Shown here in pieces: positions 53,261 to 63,966 of a DNA stretch of 64,000 bases. Within the stretch, counting starts at the first letter, position 1. Every line of letters begins with the position of its first letter. Under the pieces are notes generated by a model. That model did not search any database and was not told the origin of the DNA. It worked only from the letters and a program-made list of their open reading frames with translations. Position numbers and translations under genes: made by a program. Source of the stretch: Podocnemis expansa (lineage: Eukaryota > Chordata > Testudines > Podocnemididae); NCBI GenBank assembly GCA_007922195.1, contig ML681967.1, forward strand, positions 9,448,120-9,512,119, read 5' to 3'.

Positions 53261-55037
53261 CATTATATTCAGGTTTACAGCTGGGTCCAATGGATCTCAG
53301 CACCCCCATTCTACAAAGGGAAGCTGTGGCAGAATGGGCTGAAACAAGCACATGCTTCCCTGTGTCATTTGACTAGCACTGGTCACATCTGGTCAATCCG
53401 ATATGTCAAAGGAGCCTCAAATCAGCCAGAGCAGACATTTCTCAGCAGAACTGATGGTAAGGAAGCGTACCTCCATCATGCAGAGAGCTGTGGGGGCACT
53501 GACTCACTCACCTCCCAGCCCTCCCACCCCAGCCAATCACTGCTGGAAAACAGTAGCTTCCTGGTTTCACCTTGAGCATCACTGAGGTTAAAATTGGGTG
53601 GAAGGTGAAAATATTGAATACTTAGGAAATTGGACCTTGGCTTAGCTTTTACGCAATGGACAGAGAAAACAACGAGCATGCACCTTTGCTCCCTTCCTCC
53701 CCCTTCCCTGAATGTCTCAAGGTGAGACCTAGCCACCAACTCATTTTTATCTACTTAGCCAGCCAGCGCCATACCAGCTGGGATTGATTCAGGAGCACCG
53801 CTGCCCCAGGAAAAGACCCAGGGCCCAGGCCCCACCCCCTGGGTCTGATTTGGTGTCCCGGGCCCAGTCTGGTCTCAGGACCCCACCACCAACCCAGCCC
53901 CAGATCCCTGGCCAGGGATGGGGCTGGGGCTGGGTGAGGCAGGCGCTGCCATGGGCGACCGGCCTGGATCCAGGGCTGGGCCACCCGCAGCAGTGCGTGA
54001 CTCTCTCAGCCAGGGATCCAGGAGAGGCAGGGGCTGTGCCTGGCACTCGGGGCACTGGGGCCAGGACTCGGGGCACATGCCCCATGTGCTAGGCGCCAGC
54101 AACACCCTGGATTAATTAGGGATAGATCAAAGACAGAGTGGATGGTTGTTGTATTACAGGCATGTATTCGCTTGTGACCATAGTTCCAAAAGGATATTCT
54201 GCCAGATAAGCACTAGATCTAGGTGAGGGGACAGCCCCAACCCAGCACTGGGCAGTGGGGCTCTAGGGGCTATGAAGACTTCCCCCTCATCACTTTGGGG
54301 CAGTGAGAGCTCTGGGCATTCGAGGTATTAAGAGTGCCTCTTTCCCAAGTATGCAACAGCTGGAGCACTCGAGGTCAGAGGAATGGAGATGACCTTTTCC
54401 AAGGAAGGGGCCTAGGGCTTAAAATTGCAGAGGCAGTCCCCACTCAAACAGCGCACGACAGACACCACTGTGCAATTTAAAGGCACAAGGATAGCCTCAC
54501 TCAGTGGGGACAGAAAGAGCCACGGAGGTCTGAATGGAGCATCGCTTTGACAGAGAGCAGCAAGCAAGGGCCCCACGAGCCAGAATCTCTGCTTATTGCA
54601 CTTGATGAGGGAGTAATTAAACTCCTTCGTTGGCCCCACGTCTCTCTGGGTGCCTGCTTGCTGAAAGGGCCTCTCGCTGCACACTGCTGCGGCAGGACTG
54701 TCAGCTGTGATTGATGGTACAGTCCAGCAGGAAATAAATTCCGAGGCTCTCGCATGAGGTGAATTGGGGGGTGTATCCATCTTAAAGATACTTAATGAAT
54801 GTGCCACAGCGGGCAGGCTGGCAGCAGATAGATCTCCACAGTCAGTGCGCCCTTCATTGTTACTTGCAAGGTTCAGGCAGCTTCTTGTGGGTTTTATTTA
54901 TGCTTGCCATGCTCTGGCAGTGTCTATTATTGCCTTCACCTACCCTCAAAGGAGCCTCTTTCTCTTTACCTCTAGGGCTGTGTTTGCTTTCCCCTTCCTG
55001 CTCCTCACTCCTTCAAAAATGACATGCCTTTAGAGGG
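53261..55037. other. Unclassified; GC-rich 53780-54090; possible conserved element 54560-54900
   Basis: Positions 53780-54090 are GC-rich and produce overlapping open frames on both strands without a domain. Positions 54560-54900 lack repeat signatures and contain runs such as TGTCAGCTGTGATTGATGG and AGGGAGTAATTAAACTCCTT (homeodomain-type words); a conserved regulatory element is possible but unproven. Confidence 0.4.
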
Positions 55038-55245
55038 AGGCAGTGTGACCAAGTGGATAGCATGCTGGACTGAGGCTCAGGACAGCTATTCCTGGCCCTA
55101 CCATTTGCCTCCTGGGTGACCGTGCCAAGTGACTTCATCGCCCAGTGCCTCAGTTTCCCCACTTTACAAATGCAGAAATGACTCTTCCACCCTTTGTACA
55201 GTGCTTTGAGCTCTACTGATGAAAAGCACTACAGAACGCCTAAGT
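55038..55245 (+). mobile_element. MIR-like (CORE) SINE, well preserved
   Basis: It has a tRNA-like head (GTGTGACCAAGTGGATAGCA, an A-box-like region), then a body with TGCCTCAGTTTCCCCACTTT and a tail TGCTTTGAGCTCTACTGATG followed by AAAAGCACTA. This is the classical order of amniote MIR-type SINEs. Non-coding. Confidence 0.8.
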
Positions 55246-55337
55246 AGAGTTAATCTACTTCTGACCACCTCCATTACTACCAAAGAACAGACCCAAAAGG
55301 TTCAGAGATTTTGTTCAGATATAACCATACACCTTAA

Positions 55338-55560
55338 TCTCCAGTTTCTGCTGCAGAGAAGCTCAAAGCATTTTACAAGCAGTAAGCCTCACCCTCTTGT
55401 GTGAGGTTGGTTATGTGCTATCCCTATTGTACAAAGAGGGAAACTGAGGCACAGAGGGTCCCTTCTTAAAATCACACAGCAACTCCATGGCAGAGCATGA
55501 ACAGAATTCCAGTTCCCCTTATCCTTCCATCTATGTTTTAACCAATGCCCAGGGCTCTGT
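55338..55560 (-). mobile_element. MIR-like SINE, reverse orientation
   Basis: CTCAAAGCATTTTACAAGCA, GAGGGAAACTGAGGCACAGA and CACACAGCAACTCCATGGCA give the reversed MIR layout. It lies about 90 bp from the plus-strand copy in opposite orientation. Confidence 0.7.
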
Positions 55561-55769
55561 CTTCACCTGAACGCAATAAGATCTACCAATGCTTGGCCCA
55601 GAACTTGGGTCTGTAAACTGAGCTGGCGTGTTTCCCTTTATTTAGAGACGTCAGTGTTAGCTGCTTCCACCCATGCCAGGATAATCCAGAACCAGCCTTG
55701 CTCATAGTATCTTAGTATTCTATTTCATGGTCTGCCTAGAACAGGAAAGCACAGATTTGCACAAAGACG
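55561..55769. other. Unclassified
   Basis: Nothing recognised. Confidence 0.4.
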
Positions 55770-55891
55770 ACAAACAAGGAGTCTAGTGGCACTTTTAAAG
55801 ACTAACCAATTTATCATTTGTTAGTCTTTAAAAGTGCCACGAGACCCCCTTTTCATTTTGCTGAAGTAGACCAACAGGGTCATCCTTTGGA
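55770..55891 (-). mobile_element. Very short palindromic PLE derivative
   Basis: The arms ACAAACAAGGAGTCTAGTGG (from 55770) and its mirror (to about 55850) meet almost back to back. The leader appears at the right end as its complement (CAACAGGGTCATCCTTTGG), so the unit is in minus orientation. No ribozyme core is left. The flanks CACAAAGAC and CACAAAAAAGAC may be an imperfect target duplication. Confidence 0.75.
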
Positions 55892-57752
55892 AGTTGCCAC
55901 AAAAAAGACAGTAAACTTTTCTGAAGTCCAAAAGCAGTTTCTGTTCATGTTTTGGGCTGACGTTCCAATTTCAAACAGTTTGTCTATAGCCCAGCTTTGG
56001 CATCAGATCCATTCCAGACTCAGAGAAAGCCAGGCTACACGGCCCAGAGAATCATTGTTATTCTCTTTAAATATTTGTACTGTGGTAGAACTGGGCCCTC
56101 CAATCAGTACTGATAGGTGTTATACAAACATGACAAAAGACAGCCTCTGCTCTGGGCTTACAATCCAAGTACATACAGTTACCTTAAGATGGGTTCTCCA
56201 TTATGCCAAAGCATTTTTACTTCTCCTGTATAATCCATGCCCCTGCCCTGTAATAGACTGCAGAAGGAGCAGACTGTTATCATTAACAAACACCACCAGA
56301 GCTGCCATTCCACCACCATTGTGACGAAAACCCACAACACAACCTGTTTTGCTGAGAGTCTTCTGAGGAAAAGAAACTCACAGAGTACGTTACCAGTCAT
56401 AAGACGATCAGGGAACTCTTAATTCCCCACATTCACCAATTTGGTTCTATAAAAGATATTTCTTCACCCACCTTGTCTTTCTTAGTTCCCTAATCGCAGG
56501 TGGGTGAGGCTGGAAGAGTTAAATTTTGATCTGTAAATGTTGGAAAACATGAATTTCACTGTACAGGCACAAACTGATGAAAAAATATTTCCATCCATAA
56601 TAATCAAAATTTACAGCTGGGCAAAGCACAACAAATCCTGCTTAAAAACTTATTAGAGCTTGATTTAAGGCTATTTACTTTGTATGTTTTGACAAGTAAT
56701 GTTGACAAATTGTATTTTAACAGTTATAAAGCTTTAATTTTCTGAATCTCAATGTCTATTGTCATTAAATAATTACTGTCTGATCCCCCTCTTGTTTGTC
56801 CCCCCATAGTTCCCCACAACTGTGAAAATTTAAATCAATAGATATAATATAAAAATGCTTAAACTCCATAATTTTGCACAACTAGGAAAGTTTAAATTGA
56901 TAAAAATTGAAAAAGTACTTAAAATAAACATCGATTTTATCCTCTAAAAAAATACAGATCAAATTCTGCCAAGACTCTGGATGGGAAATAGAGGGTTGGG
57001 GGCCAAGGAGTTCCCATAGGGTTTATACAGCAAGCTCAATTTAAGTATTCTGAATAGTAACGGGGAGAGGAGTACAGTATCTTCAAAACAAAATCAAATT
57101 CCTTGGGTGTGTCCCTAGGCCTCAACACCGTGGTCTAGCACTGCCAGTGTGTGGGATTTACAGAACCCAGATAGAAGAGGAGAGATCCATGCTAGGCAGG
57201 ATCTCAGTGGTGGTGAAGATTCACAGACAAGACAACCTGTATGGTAGAAGCACCAGCTGTTACTGGCTCTTACCAGCCAGCTCCAGATCAGATGGTTTAG
57301 GAGCAGAGTATTCTGGCTCCCCTGCTAGGAAACCCACTGGGGGCACATAGTAGGGAGACAGGGATCCTCAAGTTCACCTCCCTGTCAAAACATTCCACTC
57401 ACTTCCAGCTGCAAACAGACTGGCCAAGGAAACTCTTGCCCATTCTTACTCAAATCCACATATTTTTATGAAGTTACAGTATCTAAAGCATTTAACCCAC
57501 AGCATGAAATTGTAAGATCTCCTAAGCTATGCTGGTTATTTTATGAATGGGAGTTCTCTGAAGAACACCCACCTGCTGTAGGAGGTGCTGGTGACAGCTG
57601 AGGAGACGCAGCATCTAATTCTGCATCTACAAGCCAGTGCCTAGCCTGTGCAGAACTCCTGATGTTACCATCAACACTGAGGTCCTAATTGCTTGTGGTC
57701 AACTCCCGCTGCAGAGGTTCCTGTAATTCAGTGCTAGGCAAAGGGATTCCAC
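55892..57752. other. Unclassified; AT-rich at 56530-56960
   Basis: No gene. The open frame 55818-56324 (168 codons, plus) starts inside the PLE arm and has no domain. 56530-56960 is AT-rich without a clear repeat. Confidence 0.4.
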
Positions 57753-57764
57753 AGACTATCAAAT

Positions 57765-57967
57765 TCCAAAGGGGTAGTAGCCCCATTAGTTTAACTTAGC
57801 AAAACAAACAAAAAGTCTGGTGGCACTTTTGAAGACTAACAAATTGCAAGAGTTTTCATGGGAGAAAATCCCATTTTGTCAGATGCTTGAAGATGGGGAA
57901 CTTACACAACTTACTACAAGTATATCTGTTAGTCTTTAAGTGCCACCAGACTCCTTGTTTGTTTTGT
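57765..57967 (+). mobile_element. Palindromic PLE derivative, 12-bp target duplication
   Basis: It is flanked by identical 12-mers AGACTATCAAAT (57753-57764 and 57968-57979). The leader is TCCAAAGGGGTAGTAGCCCC. The left arm (57808-57890) has a broken minus-strand hammerhead (CTGACAA). A short PLE interior (GATGGGGAACTTACACAACT) is followed by the inverted right arm (57925-57958). Confidence 0.87.
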
Positions 57968-58027
57968 AGACTATCAAATTTCCATTTTCAGGATGGAAGA
58001 GGCAACTGAACTATAGTAAACAGTTTG

Positions 58028-58258
58028 CCAAGATCCAAAAGGGCAGCCATGTTAGTCTAGTTCAGTAAAACAAACAAACAAGGAGTCCTGTGGCACTTAA
58101 AGACTAACAAATATATTTACTTCATGAGCTTTTGTGGGAGAAAATCCGACTTCATCAGATGTTTTGAAAACGAAGTAGGATTTTCTCCCACAAAAGCTCA
58201 CGCAATAAATATATTTGTTAGTCTTTAAGTGCCACAGGACTCCTTGTTTGTTTGCTTT
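58028..58258 (+). mobile_element. Palindromic PLE derivative, near-symmetric
   Basis: The leader is ATCCAAAAGGGCAGCCATGT. The left arm (58078-58165) and right arm (58166-58252) are almost perfect mirror images over 80 bp with a tiny centre. The left arm keeps CTGATGA on the minus strand but has AAAA instead of GAAA; the right arm lacks the CTGANGA box. I do not find a clean target duplication. Confidence 0.82.
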
Positions 58259-58531
58259 ATGATATACAGTATTATTACTGAAGGAAGGAAGGGGCCATTA
58301 GTGATTCAAAGCAAAGAATAAGTAGCTTAAAAATAGCTAGTAGCGAGAAAGGGTAATGGGATTGGGCTTCTCATGTAGCAAGAAATACATTAATTTGCAG
58401 CACAATAAAAATCAAATAAAGGATTTTGGTGTTTAGGCTTTTTTGTTTGTTTGCTTTTGCTTTAAAAAAAAAGAAGTCCATTAGATCTTTCTGGCTGAGC
58501 GACTTTGTCTAAATTGCTGGACGGTAACAAT
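58259..58531. other. Unclassified
   Basis: Nothing recognised. Confidence 0.4.
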
Positions 58532-58705
58532 GCATGAAATGCCAGTGTCCTAGCTCATAAATACCAACATCCTCTAGGTGTGAAATGCCAACTTCCTAAT
58601 GTTTAAATGCCGCGCATGAAATGTCACCCTCCTACAAGTGCAAAGTGCCAGTCTCCGGTAAGCGGCTGGGCTTGGAAATAGGCAAAATGCCAGTGACGGG
58701 ACATG
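58532..58705. repeat. Degenerate minisatellite, about 23-25 bp unit
   Basis: About six diverged units follow one another. Examples are CATGAAATGCCAGTGTCCTA, CATAAATACCAACATCCTCT, GTGAAATGCCAACTTCCTAA, CATGAAATGTCACCCTCCTA and GCAAAGTGCCAGTCTCCGG. The shared word is (A)AATGCCA followed by TCCT. Confidence 0.7.
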
Positions 58706-59099
58706 TAAAGGCTAATGTCTAACCCCATGGTCATTCTTAAAGGTCTATAATAAAGGGACTGTGGGCATCAGGGTAGGATACATGGGCCTGAATCTCCTCC
58801 CTATGGTGCAAGTCCATTCCCCACAGGTTGAGGAATCTTCTTCTGAAACCTTTATTCTTAAGTGACTATGTATGTGGCCCCAACTTAGTACATGCATCTG
58901 TTCCCTGTGTGGATTCAGAGTCAGATCTGCTGACACTAGCACCAAGAATCCATTTTTACTGATTTAGACTCCTGTCAGCCCTGCAGAGCCAACACAAAGA
59001 CAAGACGTATCTCCCACAGAATTGTTTACTAGCCTCCAATAAATTGCACGTTTTGAAAGTCACTGAAAACAGCCGGGCTATAGAAGTGTAACTGAACCT
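58706..59099. other. Unclassified
   Basis: No gene or repeat recognised. Confidence 0.4.
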
Positions 59100-59470
59100 T
59101 TATCACTGGTGGTCAGAAAGGGTCAAAAATGGTAAAACAATTTTGTGAAACAAAATTGCTTTTATGTCACAGAGTTCAGAACAGACCAGTATTTCTTCTT
59201 CCAAATTTTTTCATAAAATGACTTTTCCAATATTATTCATTTATGGATTTTTTCCTTCTTTCCTCAGAAAAAGATTGTGTTTGAAAATGCCTGGGGGAAA
59301 AAAGGGGGGGGGGAGGAAGGGAGGAGAGTGAGAAACCAAAAATGAAGGAAAGAAAGAAAAAAAGAAAATGACACATTTTAAAAAATAAATTAAAAACAGA
59401 CAGCTTTTCACAAAACAAATTCATTTGGAAGAAAAAGCCATTTCTCAGGGAAAAACATGTGGATCAGCTC
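59100..59470. repeat. AT-rich interspersed repeat (TTTTGAAA-type) with G/A simple tract
   Basis: AACAATTTTGTGAAACAAAA and similar words fit the repeat style of 38810 and 45470. A G-run and GAAA tract lies at 59299-59370. Confidence 0.35.
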
Positions 59471-60900
59471 TCCCCGTGATGATATGAGCAATGGAAGATG
59501 CCCAGTTTGACTCTTGGATCCCAGGCTAAGCTTGCAGGCTCATCGTTAGAAAAACTGTTCCTTCACCTGCAAACTGAGCCTGTTTTGATCTTGAATCACA
59601 GAGAGACCATGAACACAGAACAGAACCCCACAAAGCTCTGTTTACAGTCACTTTCAAGAAAAAGAGGAACGTCAGTGTTTTCATTTTGGTTCCTAGTCAA
59701 GCACCAGTTCAGCCAGCCAGACTGAGGATTGCTTGGGGTGAGTTTTTCCAAGGGCCTTGGGAACACAAGGCCTTTTATTTTTAGTAGTTTAAAGGCTGTG
59801 AGTTAGACTTTCAAAGAGCAGGAATATCTAAGTCCTCCTGACCTCTTTGAAAGTGTCAAACTAAATAACTAATCTTACAATACGAAGATTCCTTCCTAAT
59901 CCTGGTGATGGCTGAGCGAGCCTGGTTAGTCAACAATGAAGCACCCCAGCACATGCAGTGACAGTGCTGTGAGCATTTGGAGCCTACTAGGTACATCTGT
60001 CTGGAGCTGGAGGAATAATCTCTAGACAGGAGACAGACAGATGCTTGCTCTTATCAAACTAGCACACTAAAAATAGAAGGGTAGCCCCAAATAAAACCCA
60101 GCCCAAGACCATAGGCACTTATTCAGGATAGCTAGCTCCTCCTGCATTTAGCACATCAGCTCAATCCGCACCAAGGCAAGTGTGGCTCTGCAGGGTGGGA
60201 ATTGCACTTCCAGCTCCAGTCCCAGCATGCCTTGAATCACTGAACAGCTTCATTCACTATAGAAAAAACTACTGCCATGTCATACAGTAATGGTGCAGGC
60301 CACTGCAGCATATACTAGCAACAGTGCAGGCCTTGAGGCAATTACTGTTGCCCTTGTATTAGGCAAAGGGTGCTCTTATTAATGGGATTGGGACACCCAA
60401 CGTGCATCAAACTTGGCTAGTTGTTTTGAATCTTAAGGCAATTTAGTTATTGGCTCTGTGTTAATTAGGGTACTTGCTCTACCTCCTCACATCAGTACTT
60501 CCCTGACATACAAGGGTGTCGGACAGTTAGTTCATCAGAGCCACATGTGATGGCTGCCATCTTGGCTGACGCCAGGGATTAAACTGAGCAGCTCTGAAGT
60601 TAAAAGCATAAGTTGCTAATGCCTGGGCTAAAGAGCTGTAACAAACTCAGGACACATGTTGACCAACAGGCTATAAACAAACAACATGTGTAGATTAACT
60701 AGCATGTCTGTGTGATGATGTGGCACAGAGATCGTACACATGCCCGCAAACACAGAAACACGCATCCTCTGCACAAGTGGAGAAGCTCATTGGTAGTCCC
60801 TTGAATTTCGAGGATGAATGTCTGCCAATAAAATGATAAACAGTTTATGGCTGGTAGGTCTTGTTATTCCCCTCTGGATCCCTCTAAGATCCACAGACAT
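59471..60900. other. Unclassified
   Basis: No gene or named repeat; small open frames only. Confidence 0.4.
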
Positions 60901-60954
60901 TGTCACAGTTTGGAGCAGACATTTCTCAATAGAAGGGGAAGAAGTGGATTGCTG

Positions 60955-61270
60955 TCAGGCTACAGCATGTTCTTTCCTCCTTTCCCACTTCTCCTTTTCC
61001 TCTTGTCCCTCCTCAAAATACTGACAGCCTTGCCACAAAATCCTCTTCCCTTTTGGCTGATTGAGGGCTTGGGTCTCCCATGAATTTATGTCAATATTGC
61101 ATTTCTTCACGTTGGCTTTGAGGGTGCCTCTGAAGCACATTTTTAACCACCCATTGGTCATGGCTCAGGTGTGAGAACGTGACCAGCTTTATGAGTGGAC
61201 TTAGTGGAGGAGCTATACAATGATAAATTGCAGAGTCGTGTATCAACTTTCCTTGTAACTCTGACTGCCT
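60955..61270 (-). pseudogene. Fossil C-terminus of a second LINE family
   Basis: The minus-strand frame 61161-60955 reads FRGTLKANVKKCNIDINSWE, then ALNQPKGKRILWQGCQYFEE. The pattern (K)DTLK-x-CNID-x-W-E followed by a basic, Glu-rich tail is the conserved C-terminal segment seen in many non-LTR retrotransposon polyproteins of fish and reptiles (from memory). It is not CR1. The clade is not assigned. Similar but frameshifted sequence extends to about 61270. No RT core is present. Confidence 0.5.
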
Positions 61271-61904
61271 CACCTGCCTGCTAATCCAGCTCCCATCAGC
61301 CTTCTTCTACCATTCCAACCTTAGAGCAGCTTCCAGCAGAAGCCTTTTCTTTTCAACAGCCTGCAGACCATCAGACAACAACCTTCTTTTCAACAACCTG
61401 CAGACCTTTCTTTTCAATAACATTTCCTTCTTCTCCCTCCCATGATATAAATTCCCTACTAGAACCTCACCTGCCAAAGAGCCAGGACAGAGTCCTAGGC
61501 CAGTGGAAACATTACACATACCCTTAAAGGTCTGGAAATGGGAGTTTTACCTCATCGGTCATTGGAGATTCTCAACTTGCCAACATGCCCGGCTACCCTT
61601 GGAAGGACCAGTGACTGGAATTTAAAATCCTGGCATTTTTAGATATGGAAAACTATGTTAAGGCTTTGGAGGCATCCTCTGAGTCCTGTATAGCTGAACA
61701 CAAGGTAACTAAAGCCCTTGACTTACAAGCAGAAGAATACAAAAGAAAAGCAGTCTTCAAATATGTTTTCAATTTCAATAAAATATTCCTAAAGAAGGCT
61801 TCTTTTTCCCCCACTCCAGTCCTCCTGTAATATATGTGGCATATATAGGATACATGATAGTGCTGGATAAAAGGCTTTATCGCCACTCATGTGGGATGAC
61901 CCAG
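61271..61904. other. Unclassified
   Basis: A local direct repeat of CTTTTCAACAACCTGCAGAC (61346-61400) is visible; otherwise nothing is recognised. Confidence 0.4.
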
Positions 61905-62439
61905 ATAATTCACTAGCAAAATGGCAGATGAAGTTCAGTGTTGACAAATGTGTCACAAAGCATGTTGGCAGGAATAATGTGAGTGGCTCAAACATTGCTG
62001 GGTTCTAAATTAATTGTAATAACTCAGGGGGAAGAGGGCATGGGTGTCGCTGTGGACAGCTCAGTGAAAACCTCTGCTTAATGTGCAGCAGCAGTCGAAA
62101 AAAGCAAACAAAATGGCTGGTAACAAAAATGACTGGAAGCCTGGAAACACCTCCATGCAAACAGAGCGTGTGGAGATTAGTCCTGTTTAATATAGGGAGG
62201 AGATGAATAGGAAGGATGTGATAAAGGCATGTAAAATAATGAATAGTAGAAAGAGGGTAAACAAGGGTCTCATTTACCTTCTGTTATAATACAAGCACAA
62301 GTGGACAGTCAATGAAATTTGATAAATTTGAATTGATAAAAGGAACATCTCTCCCACCCCCAGGGCCACATTGTGCAACCCTTACTTATGTTGAGGAGCA
62401 CTTACGCAGTTGAGTAATAAATAATAACAGCAGCACCAT

Positions 62440-62580
62440 CCTGAGCTCTTTAAAGCTTTCCATCAGTAGAAAAGGAGATGCAGTATCATTTTCTCCATTT
62501 TGCAGAAGGGGAGACTGAGGCAGAGAGCAGCAACGTGACTTCTTCATGGACAAACCACCCGGATCTCCAATGTTTTCACT
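62440..62580 (-). mobile_element. MIR-like SINE fragment
   Basis: TTAAAGCTTTCCATCAGTAG, ATTTTGCAGAAGGGGAGACT and GAGGCAGAGAGCAGCAACGT follow the reversed MIR order. Confidence 0.5.
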
Positions 62581-62929
62581 ACACTGCTTCCTCTCCTTCT
62601 GATTTAAAGGGGACTACCCCAAAAAGGGATAGTAAGTAGCTCCTCACAAAGGTGAGTAAGGGGTTTTCAATCTGTTCCATGGGACATTTTGAGTCATTTG
62701 ACTTTTTACTGCTCTGCAAAAAGACAATGTCTATCTCTGGTAACCAAAATGCTAGTGAACAAGCAGACCTGTTAATTACCCCAAGGCCCAATGAAATCAC
62801 CCAGTGAAAAACATATTAACAAACCTCTCCATCAGACCCCCACAACACCCTTTTCAATACCCATCTTTTTTCCAGCCAGGTAGAAAGGTGGGTCCTTGCA
62901 GCAAACCCTGAAGGTTAACAAACTCAGGA
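62581..62929. other. Unclassified
   Basis: Nothing recognised. Confidence 0.4.
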
Positions 62930-63065
62930 TAGCAAACAAGGAGTTCTGTGGCTCTTAAAGACTAATGAATGTATTTATTGCATGAGCTTTCATCCCACTT
63001 AGTCAGAAAGCTCATGCAATAAATAAATTTGTTAGTCTTTAAGTGCCACAGGACTCTGCGTTTGT
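62930..63065. mobile_element. Palindromic PLE derivative lacking the ribozyme core
   Basis: The left arm (GCAAACAAGGAGTTCTGTGG from 62932) and the mirrored right arm (ending CTCTGCGTTTGTTG near 63065) meet at a shortened centre. The ribozyme loop is deleted on both sides (ATGAGCTTTCATCCCACTTA). Confidence 0.8.
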
Positions 63066-63239
63066 TGTACAAATACCCATGGAAATTAATCAGAAAATTT
63101 CCAATTAGCCTGTGGAACTCACCGTATCAAGGCAAGATTTTAGTAGAATCATGAAGAGTTTCAGGCATTTAGCTGGACAATGAGGATATCCCAGTTCCAT
63201 TCCATAGGATTAATAATTCATAAACAATGTAAACTCTCA

Positions 63240-63945
63240 AAGAACCATAGATATGTAGGACTGGAAAGGACTTCAATAGGTCATTTAGTCCAGGCCCCTG
63301 CAGTCAAGGCAGAACTGTGTAATAACGAGATCATTCCTGACAGGCACTTGTCTAACCTGTTCTTAAGAACCTCCAATGACAGGGATTCCACAACCTGCTG
63401 CCCTAGACAATTTGTTCCAGTGGTTAATCATCCTGACAGGAAGTTTTTCCTAATGTCTAACCTAAACCTCCCTTGCTGCTGTTTAAGTCCATTGCTTCTT
63501 GTCCTATCCTCAGAGACTGAAGAGAACAATTTTTCAACCTCCTCCTTATAACAAGCTTTTATGTGCTTGAAAACTATTGTTATGTCAGTCTTTTCTTCTC
63601 CACACTAAACAAACCTAATTTTTTTTCAATCTTCGCTCACAGATCACTTTTTCTAGACCTTTAATCTTTTTTGTTGTTCTCCTCTAGACTTTCTCTAATT
63701 TGTCCACATCTTTCCTGAAATGTGGCACCCAGAACTGGATATAGTACTCCAACTAAGGCTTGCTCAGCGTGGAGCAGAGCAGAAGAATTACTTCTCATGT
63801 CTTGCTTACAACACTACTGCTAATACACAGCAGACTGATATTTGGTTTCTTTGCAATAGTGTTACAATGTTGACTCATATGTAGTTTGTGATCAGCTATA
63901 ACCCCAGATACCTTTCCAGCGTACTCGTTCTTCATGCTTCAAGCA
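63240..63945 (-). mobile_element. CR1 LINE 3' half, minus strand
   Basis: The 3' end is at the left (ATAGATATGTAGGACTGGAA, then AGGTCATTTAGTCCAGGCCC). Rightward come the reversed ORF2 C-terminal region (CATCCTGACAGGAAGTTTTT; CCCAGAACTGGATATAGTAC) and RT-adjacent sequence to about 63945. It is decayed; the plus-strand open frame 63180-63551 is a shadow. Confidence 0.82.
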
Positions 63946-63966
63946 CCAGACAGACAACCACAGACT

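Larger units (their letters stand above)
61905..63210 (+). mobile_element. CR1 LINE remnant, interrupted
   Basis: Part one (61905-62345) has the RT C-terminal block (AAAATGGCAGATGAAGTTCA and GTGTCGCTGTGGACAGCTCA). Part two (63068-63210) continues with TTAGCCTGTGGAACTCACCG and the 3' part. Between them lie a MIR-like piece (62440-62580), unclassified sequence and a PLE palindrome (62930-63065), all inserted later or rearranged in. Confidence 0.65.

Noticed and set aside
53784..54115. Overlapping plus and minus frames of about 100 codons
   Set aside because: Pro/Gly-rich, open in four frames at once, so composition-driven.
55038..55110. Possible tRNA gene
   Set aside because: The A-box-like head belongs to a MIR-type SINE; there is no cloverleaf or anticodon arm and the SINE body follows.
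57846..57886. Hammerhead motif in the 57.8-kb palindrome
   Set aside because: CTGACAA breaks an invariant core base; not counted as intact.
58122..58163. Hammerhead motif in the 58-kb palindrome
   Set aside because: CTGATGA is present but GAAA is AAAA and stem I is altered; not counted among the intact cores.
9007..58258. Repeated palindromes as a CRISPR-like array
   Set aside because: Copies are scattered over 54 kb with their own target duplications and no regular spacers; they are mobile elements.
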